64,000 bases of DNA from assembly GCA_013286785.1 (NCBI GenBank), contig JABDFC010000001.1:124840-188839 (forward strand). Reading direction: 5' to 3'. This DNA is from Gammaproteobacteria bacterium. GTDB taxonomy: Bacteria; Pseudomonadota; Gammaproteobacteria; UBA6186; Azoamicaceae. Under the pieces are notes generated by a model, which had not been told where the DNA came from, did not search any database, and was given only the letters and a program-made list of their open reading frames with translations. Positions 35,283-43,542 of the stretch are shown here, in pieces. A program made the translations under genes and the position numbers. How positions within the stretch are numbered: the first letter of the stretch is position 1; every line of letters starts with the position of its first letter.

Positions 35283-36245
35283 ATGTTAAAGGATTATCGT
35301 CTGTCCCTGATTGTTCCCGTTTATAACGAGGCTACCATAATTCAAGTGTTTCACCAACGACTTTCCTCGGTACTGGAAACCCTACCTTGCAGAGCAGAGA
35401 TCATTTACGTCAACGATGGCAGTACCGATAACAGCTATGCCCTACTTCAAGACTTACAAAAAAATGACCCCTGCATCGCCTTAATCGATCTCAGCCGCAA
35501 TTTTGGGAAAGAAATCGCTTTGTCTGCTGGCCTAGATCATTGCCAAGGCGATGCGGTTATCGTCATTGACGCAGACTTACAAGATCCGCCTGAATTGATC
35601 CCAACTCTCATCGAACATTGGCAACAAGGATCGGATGTGGTGTATGCCAGACGTTCTTCTCGTGCCGGCGAGACCTGGCTGAAGAAATTTTCCGCGCACG
35701 CTTTTTATCGCTTACTGCACCGTCTAAGCCCTATCCAAATCCCGGTTGATACGGGTGATTTTCGCCTACTCAGTCGACGTACGGTTGAAGCTTTAAAACA
35801 ATTGCGAGAAAGTCATCGTTTTATGAAAGGTCTTTTTGCCTGGGTCGGATATCCACAAACCGCCGTGGTCTATGAACGCGATCCACGCTTTGGCGGAAAA
35901 AGCAAATGGAACTATTGGAAACTGTGGGATCTCGCCATTGAAGGGATCACTTCCTTTAGTACCTCCCCTTTAAAATTTGCCACTTACTTTGGTTTTATCA
36001 CGGCACTCGGCGCTTTTATTTATGCCATGTTTATTATCTACAAAACACTCCTTTATGGGGAGCCGGTTCACGGCTATCCCTCGCTCATGGTTGTCATGTT
36101 ATTTTTAGGTGGCATTCAACTGATCACGCTCGGTATCATGGGAGAATATTTAGGCAGAACTTTTGTAGAGTCTAAGAGACGTCCTTTGTACCTGGTTAAA
36201 AATTATGAACCTGCGAGCTTCTTCGATTCTCGAGAAACTAACTGA
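35283..36245 (+). CDS. GT2 polyprenyl-phosphate glycosyltransferase (ArnC/GtrB type)
   Basis: 320 residues. GT-A catalytic domain: SLIVPVYNEA, YVNDGSTDNS, IDADLQDPPE (DxD) and the family's FRLLSRRTVEAL, followed by two C-terminal membrane helices (about 230-255 and 265-290). This is the DPM1/ArnC/GtrB architecture, which attaches a sugar to undecaprenyl phosphate at the cytoplasmic face. With the adjacent GT39 enzyme it would form a two-step lipid-linked sugar transfer pathway. Its start is only 8 bp from the divergent GT39 start, and its last 43 nt overlap the convergent dsbA gene. Confidence 0.92.
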   Translation: MLKDYRLSLIVPVYNEATIIQVFHQRLSSVLETLPCRAEIIYVNDGSTDNSYALLQDLQKNDPCIALIDLSRNFGKEIALSAGLDHCQGDAVIVIDADLQDPPELIPTLIEHWQQGSDVVYARRSSRAGETWLKKFSAHAFYRLLHRLSPIQIPVDTGDFRLLSRRTVEALKQLRESHRFMKGLFAWVGYPQTAVVYERDPRFGGKSKWNYWKLWDLAIEGITSFSTSPLKFATYFGFITALGAFIYAMFIIYKTLLYGEPVHGYPSLMVVMLFLGGIQLITLGIMGEYLGRTFVESKRRPLYLVKNYEPASFFDSRETN

Positions 36246-36907
36246 TCAATTACTGTAACCAACGCCTGCTCACTGCCAACCATTTTAGCACTCAAAAGAT
36301 AACTCCCAGAAGGGCCATTAATGATCACAACCGGGCTGGCACTGATCCGATACGCATTGGCAATATTATTCGCTTTAGCAACGGCATTGCTGATATTGAA
36401 TGAACGGAACAGATCCTGGAACGTCTTCTGAGATACCCCTTGTTCCACAAAAAAACCTTGGAGTAATTTCTCATCGGATAAATCCACATGGTTTTCATGA
36501 ATTGCTTTGAAAAACTGGGCGTCGGGTATCGTCGTATTTCCTAATGCTTGCTTTACATAAAAGGCTTTAGCCAAAACTTCCCACTTCTTGTTAAACGCTA
36601 GGGGAAAACGATAAAACACGGTACTTTCAGGTTTTGTTTTAGACCACTCCTCTAGCACGGGGTGCAAACGCCCACACCAAAAACAACCATAATTAAAAAA
36701 TTCGATCACTTGGATCCGATTCGGGCTTTCTGCCATTAAGTCCTGAATATTTTGATGCGCCGTGATGTCGGCGGGCAGCCTTTGATAATGTTTCCCTTCA
36801 ATTAACGTGTTTACACTCAGAGAAGAGGGTGTTTCGCTCGCCACACCCATTTCAAAAGAAAATAGTCCTAATATAATGCAGAATGTCTTAATGAAGACCT
36901 GAAACAT
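36203..36907 (-). CDS. dsbA: Thiol:disulfide interchange protein DsbA
   Basis: 234-residue periplasmic oxidase. Signal peptide 1-23 (IKTFCIILGLFSFEMGVA), then a thioredoxin fold with the helical insertion. Active site CFWC in FFNYGCFWCGRLHP, where most DsbA have CPHC. cis-Pro loop ISASPVVIING. DsbA oxidises exported proteins and is recycled by DsbB (10.3 kb). Position after cytochrome c4 (20-nt overlap) and beside engB-polA is the conserved gammaproteobacterial arrangement. The unusual central dipeptide Phe-Trp should shift its redox potential. Confidence 0.93.
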   Translation of the reverse strand: MFQVFIKTFCIILGLFSFEMGVASETPSSLSVNTLIEGKHYQRLPADITAHQNIQDLMAESPNRIQVIEFFNYGCFWCGRLHPVLEEWSKTKPESTVFYRFPLAFNKKWEVLAKAFYVKQALGNTTIPDAQFFKAIHENHVDLSDEKLLQGFFVEQGVSQKTFQDLFRSFNISNAVAKANNIANAYRISASPVVIINGPSGSYLLSAKMVGSEQALVTVIDQLVSRESKKLAGS

Positions 36908-37502
36908 AATTTCCCACCGCCTCTATTTCTTCGTCTGACATACGTTTACTAATATCTCTCATAATTTCATTCGGATCATTCGAACGTACCCCACTGCGAA
37001 ATGCCTTCAGTTGATCAATAATATAATCCGGATGTTGACCACTTAACGGTGGAAAACCCGCTGGACTATTACCCAACCCCGTGGGACTGTGACAGGCCTC
37101 ACAAGCAGGAACACCTGTTTTGGAATTACCCCCCCGATAAATTCTTTGCCCTAACGCCACTGATCCCTGCTCTGCGGTTCCGGGGGTGGACTTCTGGCTG
37201 GAAAAAAATGCCGCCAGATCGGCAATATCCTGATCCGTTAAAGACTGCACAATCCCAAACATAACTGGATTAAACCGCGCCCCTTTGTCTCCCTTCCGAT
37301 ATTCTTTTAATTGCTCGATGAGATATCGCACGGGTTGTCCCGCAATTTTCGGCCATGCCGGCACCGTAGCATTTCCATCGGCATTATGGCAGGCAGTGCA
37401 AACCCCTGACTTCGCTTGTCCGGCCTTTGGGTCGCCAACCAGATCTGCTGCAACTGCCCCTATTAAAAAATATAACCCAATCCCTATCCATTTGCGTAAC
37501 AT
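36888..37502 (-). CDS. Diheme cytochrome c4
   Basis: 204 residues from the ATG at 37502, preceded by GGGG 6 nt upstream; a longer frame to 37556 would run to the engB start. Signal peptide ends near VAADLVG. Two heme sites, CTACH and CEACH, in two homologous cytochrome c domains (KSGVCTACHNADG and GVPACEACHSPTG), each with a downstream Met ligand (PVMFG and the ISKRMSDEE region). Carries electrons from bc1 to terminal oxidase. Overlaps dsbA by 20 nt, so both are co-expressed, and is divergent from engB with about 50 bp between starts. Confidence 0.93.
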   Translation of the reverse strand: MLRKWIGIGLYFLIGAVAADLVGDPKAGQAKSGVCTACHNADGNATVPAWPKIAGQPVRYLIEQLKEYRKGDKGARFNPVMFGIVQSLTDQDIADLAAFFSSQKSTPGTAEQGSVALGQRIYRGGNSKTGVPACEACHSPTGLGNSPAGFPPLSGQHPDYIIDQLKAFRSGVRSNDPNEIMRDISKRMSDEEIEAVGNYVSGLH

Positions 37503-37555
37503 TTTAACCCCAAAGGCATATTGTAGAACCGCTAAAAACGTTATCATAATACCCA

Positions 37556-38158
37556 ATGAATACTTTAAACTATAACCGCATTCAATTTCTACTCAGCGTC
37601 AACCACCGAGCCCAACTTCCCCCCGACAACGGCGCTGAAGTCGCTTTTAGCGGGCGTTCCAACGCAGGCAAGTCGAGCGCACTCAATTCGATCACAGGGA
37701 TCAAGGGCCTGGCTCGAACCAGCAAAACACCCGGAAGGACTCAGTTAATTAACTTTTTTGAATTGGATTCGCAGCGTCGCCTCGTTGATCTCCCCGGTTA
37801 TGGTTACGCCAAAGTCCCAGAGGCTATTAAACACCATTGGGAAAAACTGTTAACTCAGTATTTCACTGAAAGACAAAGTTTAAAAGGGATCATTTTATTA
37901 GTGGACATTCGCCACCCCCTAAAAGCACTCGATCAACAAATGTTAGAATGGTCCGCTTCACGCCATTTGCCCATTCATATCCTGCTCACTAAAGCCGATA
38001 AACTGAATTATGGCGCGATTAAAAAAACGCTTCTGGAAACAGAAGCCGCCGTGAAACCATTTCATCCCTGGATAACAGTGCAGCCCTTTTCTTCTTTCAA
38101 TAAAACGGGATTAGATGAAGTGAAGCAAAAACTGAATGAATGGCTGCAAATAATATAA
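37556..38158 (+). CDS. engB: Ribosome biogenesis GTP-binding protein EngB (YihA/YsxC)
   Basis: 200-residue essential GTPase involved in 50S subunit assembly. G1 GRSNAGKSS (about 33-41), G2 Thr in TPGRTQ, G3 DLPGYGYAKV, G4 TKADK and G5 SSF are all visible. Normal length. Divergent from cytochrome c4 and convergent with polA, as in many gammaproteobacteria. Confidence 0.96.
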   Translation: MNTLNYNRIQFLLSVNHRAQLPPDNGAEVAFSGRSNAGKSSALNSITGIKGLARTSKTPGRTQLINFFELDSQRRLVDLPGYGYAKVPEAIKHHWEKLLTQYFTERQSLKGIILLVDIRHPLKALDQQMLEWSASRHLPIHILLTKADKLNYGAIKKTLLETEAAVKPFHPWITVQPFSSFNKTGLDEVKQKLNEWLQII

Positions 38159-38319
38159 AGCCCCGGGTTCTAAGGCATTTATGTCTGCTCAGAAAACCGC
38201 GAGGCCGACTCCCAACCCTGCTAAGACTGGGAAATACCCCATTATTATAGTGGGGTGATTGGGTAAAGCGCTTTCACCACTTCCCTACTAGATAAGACTG
38301 TTTGCTTTACAATTAGTTC
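38159..38319 (-). ncRNA. Candidate sRNA locus between polA and engB (by position)
   Basis: This 161-bp gap corresponds to where E. coli encodes Spot 42 (spf) and Pseudomonas encodes ErsA. It contains ACCCCA (38236-38241) pairing with TGGGGT (38251-38256), a TATAAT hexamer on the minus strand (38249-38244) inside that loop, an AAAGCGCTTT palindrome (38265-38274) and a GC-rich segment near 38160. I find no good -35 and no convincing T-tract terminator, so transcription is unproven. Confidence 0.25.
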
Positions 38320-41037
38320 CTAATGCGCCTCATCCCAGTTATTCCCAATCCCTATCCCCACTTTTAAAGAAACCGACAGAGGGAGTATTTCTTCCATGAT
38401 TTTTTGGATCACTGGGGTGACTTCATTGACCCTTTTTTCCGGCACTTCGAACACTAATTCATCGTGAACCTGCATGATCATATGTACTTCCGGATCGTTT
38501 TCTAAGATCCAGTGATCCAGTGCAATCATCGATAATTTAATGATGTCTGCATTGGTGCCTTGCATGGGGGCATTGATCGCCGCTCGTTCCGCAGCACGAC
38601 GACTGCCTTGGTTGGTTGATTTTAAATCGGGTAAATATAACCGTCGGCCCAAAAGAGTTTCAATATACCCTTGTTCTAAGGCTTGTTTGCGAATATTTGC
38701 CATAAATGTTTTGACACCGGGGAAACATGAAAAATATCGTTCCATGTGTTTTTCTGCTTCTTCACGCCGGATCCCTAATTGTTTCGCCAAACCAAAAGCC
38801 GACATTCCATACATCAAGCCAAAATTGATGGCCTTAGCACTGCGTCTTTGATCGGGTGTGACATCCGGTAAGGGTACCGAAAATACCGCAGCAGCCGTAC
38901 TTTGATGAATGTCTTCTCCTTTTTTAAAGGCGGCAATTAAACCCGGATCTTGAGAGAGATGCGCCATGATGCGCAGTTCCACTTGTGAATAATCCGCCGA
39001 GACTATTTTATAACCAGGAGGTGCAATAAAAGCGCTGCGTATTTTTTTACCTTCCTCGGTGCGCACCGGAATATTTTGCAAATTGGGATCACTCGAAGAC
39101 AGCCGACCGGTTGCGGTAACAGCTTGATGATACGACGTGTGGATCCTCCCCGTTTTGGGATGAATTTGATGGGGCAGACTATCAGTATACGTTGATTTTA
39201 ATTTACTGAGACTGCGGTATTCTAAAATCACTTGCGGTAGAGGATAGGTTTCCGCTAATTCCTGCAAGACTGACTCGGCGGTTGAAGGTTGCCCGGTTGG
39301 GGTTTTCTCTAAGATGGGTAATTTTAATTGCTGATATAATATTTCTTGCAACTGTTTCGGCGAATTAATATTAAAAGAGCCCCCCGCCATTTCGGTTGCC
39401 TGCTCCTGCAATTCGAGTAAACGCTCACCCAACACTTCGCTTTGCGCTAAAAGACGTGTGGGATCAATTAAAACGCCATACCGCTCCATACGCCCTAATA
39501 CCGGGACTAAAGGCATTTCGATTTCGGTAAAAACTTTTTGCTGTGGGGGCGACCTTTCCAAGAGAGGCCAAAACAGTTGATGTAATTTTAAGGTAATATC
39601 CGCATCTTCTGCGGCATAGAACGCCGCTTTTTCCAAAGGGACTTGGTTAAAAGTAATTTGTTTAGCCCCTTTGCCCGCAATTTCTTCAAACGAGACCGTC
39701 TGATAATTTAAATAACGCTTGGCCAAGCTATCCATATCATGACGACCGCCGGTGCTGCTTAAAATATAGGACTCTAGCATCGTATCGAAGCGGATCCCGC
39801 AAAGCGTTATATGATGATTGGCTAAGATTTCCAAATCATATTTTAAATTATGTCCTACTTTAAATCGTTTGGGATCTTCTAACAGGGGCTTTAATTGATC
39901 CAATACCCATGCTCGTGATAATTGCTCTGGCGCGCCTTCATAATCGTGTGTTAAAGGGACATAAGCCGCTTCTCCTGGGGTGATAGAAAAAGAAACTCCC
40001 ACAATTTCTGCCGACATATAGTCTAAACCGGTCGTTTCGGTATCAAAAGAAAATAAAGGGGCTACTGCTAAACGCTTTAACCAGCTTATAAAATGTTCTT
40101 TGGTCAAAATGGTTTCATACTGCAAAGCAGTCTCTGGTTTCTGTGCAGGTGGATCAAGCTCCCTCACTGCAACCGGAGCCTCCCCTAACATTCTCAGCCA
40201 AGTTTTAAATTCCAATTCCTGATATAACGCCCTTAGTTGGGCAATGTCGGGCTCTCGTACCCGAAGGTCTTCCGGTTTAAAAGCATGCGGCACATCTAGC
40301 TGAATGGTGATTAATTCTTGAAACAAAGGGATGTCTTTCAATGTCTCTCTTAAATTTTCGCCGACTTTTCCAGAAATTTCATCCGCATGTTCTATGATCC
40401 CTTGTAAACTGCCATACGTTTGGAGCCACTTGACGGCCGTTTTTGGCCCGACTTTTGGAACACCCGGGATATTATCCACGGTGTCGCCAATAAGCGTTAA
40501 ATAATCGATCATTTTTTCGGGTGGGACTTCAAATTTTTCGACGACTTTCTCGCGATCGAAAATATCGCCAGACATCGTATTCATTAACAGGATATTGTCC
40601 TCGACCAATTGGGCAAAATCCTTATCCCCCGTCGAAATTAACGTGAATAACCCTTGTTTTTTTGCTTGAACGGCCAAAGTTCCGATGATGTCGTCTGCCT
40701 CAACCGCCGGAATCAAGACCAAGGGCAACCCCATAGCCCGGATAATGGCATGCAAGGGTTCTATTTGCTGTTGTAATTCCACCGGCATCACCACGCGGTT
40801 CGCTTTATACTGGGGATAGCGTTGATGACGAAAGTTCTTTTCTTTGCTGTCAAACACCACGGCCATCTGACTGGGTTTATAATCCTGAATAATTTTACGG
40901 ATCATATTGACCACCCCAAAGATTGCTCCCGTTGGCTGGCCTTTTGTCGTCGTTAAGGGGGGTAGAGCGTGAAAGGCTCGAAATAAATAGGAGGAACCGT
41001 CAACCAAGATAAAGGGATCGTTAGGAATTTTCCGCAT
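38320..41037 (-). CDS. polA: DNA polymerase I
   Basis: 905 residues from the ATG at 41037, chosen because MRKIPNDPFILVDGSSYLFRAF aligns with the E. coli N-terminus; TTG 41049 is the only longer option. 5' nuclease domain (1-about 290; DSKEKNFRHQRYPQYKANR, DTVDNIPGVPKVGPKTA). 3'-5' exonuclease domain with intact residues (FSFDTETTGLDY, HNLKYDLEIL, YAAEDAD), so proofreading is likely active. Polymerase domain: motif A SADYSQVELRIMAHLS, O-helix RRSAKAINFGLMYGMSAFGLA and motif C MQVHDELVFEVPE. Complete and standard. Confidence 0.97.
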   Translation of the reverse strand: MRKIPNDPFILVDGSSYLFRAFHALPPLTTTKGQPTGAIFGVVNMIRKIIQDYKPSQMAVVFDSKEKNFRHQRYPQYKANRVVMPVELQQQIEPLHAIIRAMGLPLVLIPAVEADDIIGTLAVQAKKQGLFTLISTGDKDFAQLVEDNILLMNTMSGDIFDREKVVEKFEVPPEKMIDYLTLIGDTVDNIPGVPKVGPKTAVKWLQTYGSLQGIIEHADEISGKVGENLRETLKDIPLFQELITIQLDVPHAFKPEDLRVREPDIAQLRALYQELEFKTWLRMLGEAPVAVRELDPPAQKPETALQYETILTKEHFISWLKRLAVAPLFSFDTETTGLDYMSAEIVGVSFSITPGEAAYVPLTHDYEGAPEQLSRAWVLDQLKPLLEDPKRFKVGHNLKYDLEILANHHITLCGIRFDTMLESYILSSTGGRHDMDSLAKRYLNYQTVSFEEIAGKGAKQITFNQVPLEKAAFYAAEDADITLKLHQLFWPLLERSPPQQKVFTEIEMPLVPVLGRMERYGVLIDPTRLLAQSEVLGERLLELQEQATEMAGGSFNINSPKQLQEILYQQLKLPILEKTPTGQPSTAESVLQELAETYPLPQVILEYRSLSKLKSTYTDSLPHQIHPKTGRIHTSYHQAVTATGRLSSSDPNLQNIPVRTEEGKKIRSAFIAPPGYKIVSADYSQVELRIMAHLSQDPGLIAAFKKGEDIHQSTAAAVFSVPLPDVTPDQRRSAKAINFGLMYGMSAFGLAKQLGIRREEAEKHMERYFSCFPGVKTFMANIRKQALEQGYIETLLGRRLYLPDLKSTNQGSRRAAERAAINAPMQGTNADIIKLSMIALDHWILENDPEVHMIMQVHDELVFEVPEKRVNEVTPVIQKIMEEILPLSVSLKVGIGIGNNWDEAH

Positions 41038-41238
41038 CACATCTTTCAACTGTCAAATGCTCTAAAAAGATAATTATGCCTGGCTCTTCTATACTTAGGA
41101 AGTCATTATTTAATGAATACCCAGAGCACGATGGATGGTAGGGCATGAAAAATATGTGTTTTTTCAAAGAGTTATTCAATTTTCTCGCTCGTTTCCGTCT
41201 TCGTTTGGAACAAGTTATCTTCAATAGGAACCATCAAG

Positions 41239-42690
41239 ATGCTGGTCGGTGAGTATTCTCTGTTTTTCTTGGCCGGCTTTGCTCTGGTGCTTATCGCGCT
41301 CACCGCTATCCTTGTCTATTTTTATTGTCGATTTAAACAATTGCTGAACACCTTAGAAGATGTTACCCATCAAATCGTCAACTTTAGACACACAAATCCA
41401 CTGACGGGTCTTCCTGACCGCATTCAATTTTTTGATAACCTAAACAAAATCATTGCCCAAGCTAAAATCAAGAAAGAAAAAATCGCGCTCCTCTTTTTAG
41501 ACATTGATAACTTCCGTGGGATCAAAGATTCCCTAGGTTATGCATTCGGAGATGCGCTGTTGGAGTCTACGGCTAAACGATTAATATCGTTCATGGATAA
41601 TCGAAAAGAGTTACTGGCTAAAATTGGCAGTGATCAATTTGCGATTATTTTGGAATATGGCCAAGATGAGAAAAAAATCTATGAAATCACCGATAAGATC
41701 CTGCAAATCATAACCGAACCTTTGTCCTTGCTGAACCACGAATTAACCATTAGCGCTGCCATTGGGATTAGTACTTATCCCACCGATGGCGAAGATGCCG
41801 AACAACTCTTAAAAAATGCTGGCATTGCGAAATTTCAGGCAAAGAAAACCGGCAGCAATGCCTATAGTTTCTACACGAACGAATTAAATATTCAACTGCT
41901 AAAACAACAAGACATCCTAGAACACTTACGTAAAGCGGTTAACAATGGCGAACTTGTCGTTTACTATCAGCCAAAGGTTTGTGTTAAAACTCGTAAAATT
42001 GTGGGTGCTGAAGCTTTAATGCATTGGAATAGTCCTGAATTGGGCACCATTTCTCCCGCACAATTTATCCCCCTGGCTGAACAAAGCGGGGTGATTGTTC
42101 CAATCGGAAATTTGGTGTTAAAAGAAGCCTGCGCTCAAGCCAAAAAATGGCATAAGCAAGGGTTTCCCTCTTTTTCCATGGCCATTAATCTTTCTGCTTA
42201 TCAATTCAGAATCGGGGATATTGCGGAACGAATCGCCGTTACCATTTGGGAAACAGGATTAGATCCCGCAACCTTAGAAATAGAAATTACAGAAAGCATG
42301 ATGATGGAAAATATTGAAAAATCCTTACTCATGCTCAAGGTGTTAACCGCCATGGGTGTCCAACTTTCAATTGACGATTTTGGGACAGGGTATTCTTCTC
42401 TCAGCCAATTAAAACAATTTCCCGTTAATTGTCTCAAAATAGATCAATCGTTTGTAAAAAGTATTCATGATTTTAATCAAACTTCTTCTGACAATGCGAT
42501 TCTCACCACAATTATCACCATGGCAAAACAATTAAAGTTAAAAATCATTGCAGAAGGGGTAGAGACCGAAGAACAATTTGATTTTCTGAAGAAGCAAGGA
42601 TGTGATTTAATTCAGGGATACTTATTCAGCAAACCCATTCCCGCCGATCAATTTACTCAATTACTCATTGCGGATGGGAAAACACCCTAG
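41239..42690 (+). CDS. GGDEF(degenerate)-EAL protein, probable c-di-GMP phosphodiesterase
   Basis: 483 residues. One N-terminal membrane helix (about 7-29), then a GGDEF domain (about 50-210) whose active-site loop is GSDQF (130-134) rather than GG(D/E)EF, so cyclase activity is probably lost, although it may still bind GTP. The EAL domain (about 225-478) keeps the catalytic set: GAEAL (E258), NLS, IEITES, DDFGTGYSS, KIDQSF and EGVET. It should therefore hydrolyse c-di-GMP to pGpG at the membrane. Ribosome-binding site AGGAAC before the ATG. A stem-loop follows the stop directly. Confidence 0.92.
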   Translation: MLVGEYSLFFLAGFALVLIALTAILVYFYCRFKQLLNTLEDVTHQIVNFRHTNPLTGLPDRIQFFDNLNKIIAQAKIKKEKIALLFLDIDNFRGIKDSLGYAFGDALLESTAKRLISFMDNRKELLAKIGSDQFAIILEYGQDEKKIYEITDKILQIITEPLSLLNHELTISAAIGISTYPTDGEDAEQLLKNAGIAKFQAKKTGSNAYSFYTNELNIQLLKQQDILEHLRKAVNNGELVVYYQPKVCVKTRKIVGAEALMHWNSPELGTISPAQFIPLAEQSGVIVPIGNLVLKEACAQAKKWHKQGFPSFSMAINLSAYQFRIGDIAERIAVTIWETGLDPATLEIEITESMMMENIEKSLLMLKVLTAMGVQLSIDDFGTGYSSLSQLKQFPVNCLKIDQSFVKSIHDFNQTSSDNAILTTIITMAKQLKLKIIAEGVETEEQFDFLKKQGCDLIQGYLFSKPIPADQFTQLLIADGKTP

Positions 42691-42720
42691 AGGCATCGAG
42701 TTTCCTCGATGCCTCTATTG
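42689..42720 (+). terminator. Stem-loop terminator after the EAL gene
   Basis: AGAGGCATCGAG (42689-42700) pairs perfectly with CTCGATGCCTCT (42705-42716) around a TTTC loop, starting in the stop codon. The following T tract is weak. It lies 8 bp from the stop of the convergent outer-membrane gene and may serve both. Confidence 0.75.
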
Positions 42721-42728
42721 AAACCGTT

Positions 42729-43406
42729 TTACTTAAAGTTATAAAAAACGCCAAGCCCGAAATTGGTGGTGTTATGGGCACTTGCTACGTATTTAAACTC
42801 TGCTGTCGTCATGTTTTTAAAAGCACCAGTCCTTTCCCAGCCCACCATTGCTCGCAAGCCTGTTTGTGCATCTAACATATGCTGAACTCCCACATTCACT
42901 CTTGGGATCCATCTTCTGCTCACAAATTGGAAAGAGTCTTGAAGGGTTGCGCTATAGGCTAATACGTTAGAAACACGCAATTTTACCTGAGACAATCCTA
43001 ATGAGCCAATAAGGCTTAGGCGATAGGCTTCCGACACCGGGTAGAACCCAACCACATTCGCATGAAATCCATGAATTTTTGATTTTGCAGTATTTTTAAT
43101 ATCCGGAAAGAAGGATGGGATTGTCTGCCCATAGAGATTGTCACCGGAGTTAAGGGTCACAGATTTGGTCTTTTTCGTGGTGCTTTCATAGCCTGCTTCG
43201 AAAGCGACCCAGTCGTTGAATTTAGCCCCACCATAGAAATTCCCTTGAGGATAATCTCTCTTAATAAGATTATTCCCTTCGCCCTTGCAGAAACTCATGT
43301 GACTCCATTTGGCATCTGCCCCAATATATGGAACCAGCTCTTGTTCAGCCATCGCAGGCACAGCAGTTAGCACTATGGCCAAAGCGAATATTAATTTTGT
43401 TTTCAC
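42729..43406 (-). CDS. Outer-membrane beta-barrel protein
   Basis: 225 residues from the GTG at 43406, chosen because AGGAG lies 7-8 nt upstream and it yields a clean signal peptide (KTKLIFALAIVLTAVPAMA, cleavage before EQELVPYIG). The mature part alternates hydrophobic and polar residues with many aromatic girdle residues, consistent with an 8-stranded barrel of the OmpA/OmpW-like size (PYIGADAKW, FYGGAKFNDWVAFEAGYE, LRAMVGWERTGAF, FGLGVFYNF). The final residue is Lys after Phe. An upstream extension in the same frame is non-coding leader. Two Cys are not obvious in the mature part apart from SFCKGEG. Confidence 0.83.
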   Translation of the reverse strand: MKTKLIFALAIVLTAVPAMAEQELVPYIGADAKWSHMSFCKGEGNNLIKRDYPQGNFYGGAKFNDWVAFEAGYESTTKKTKSVTLNSGDNLYGQTIPSFFPDIKNTAKSKIHGFHANVVGFYPVSEAYRLSLIGSLGLSQVKLRVSNVLAYSATLQDSFQFVSRRWIPRVNVGVQHMLDAQTGLRAMVGWERTGAFKNMTTAEFKYVASAHNTTNFGLGVFYNFK

Positions 43407-43474
43407 ACTTCGTCTCCTAGAAAATACACCCTCAAGAGGGCAGTTTAGCTTTTTTTCTTTCCCTTGACTACACC

Positions 43475-43525
43475 CCCTTCTTATCGGCCAAAAAGCTTTA
43501 GAAAACTCTTGGATAATAAGAAGGG
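43475..43525 (-). terminator. Inverted repeat between the giant repeat gene and the barrel gene
   Basis: CCCTTCTTAT (43475-43484) and ATAAGAAGGG (43516-43525) form a perfect 10-bp stem around a 31-nt loop, starting 18 bp after the giant gene's stop. It could terminate that transcript or structure the leader of the barrel mRNA; there is no long T run. Confidence 0.4.
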
Positions 43526-43542
43526 ACTGCTTCGTTCTATTG

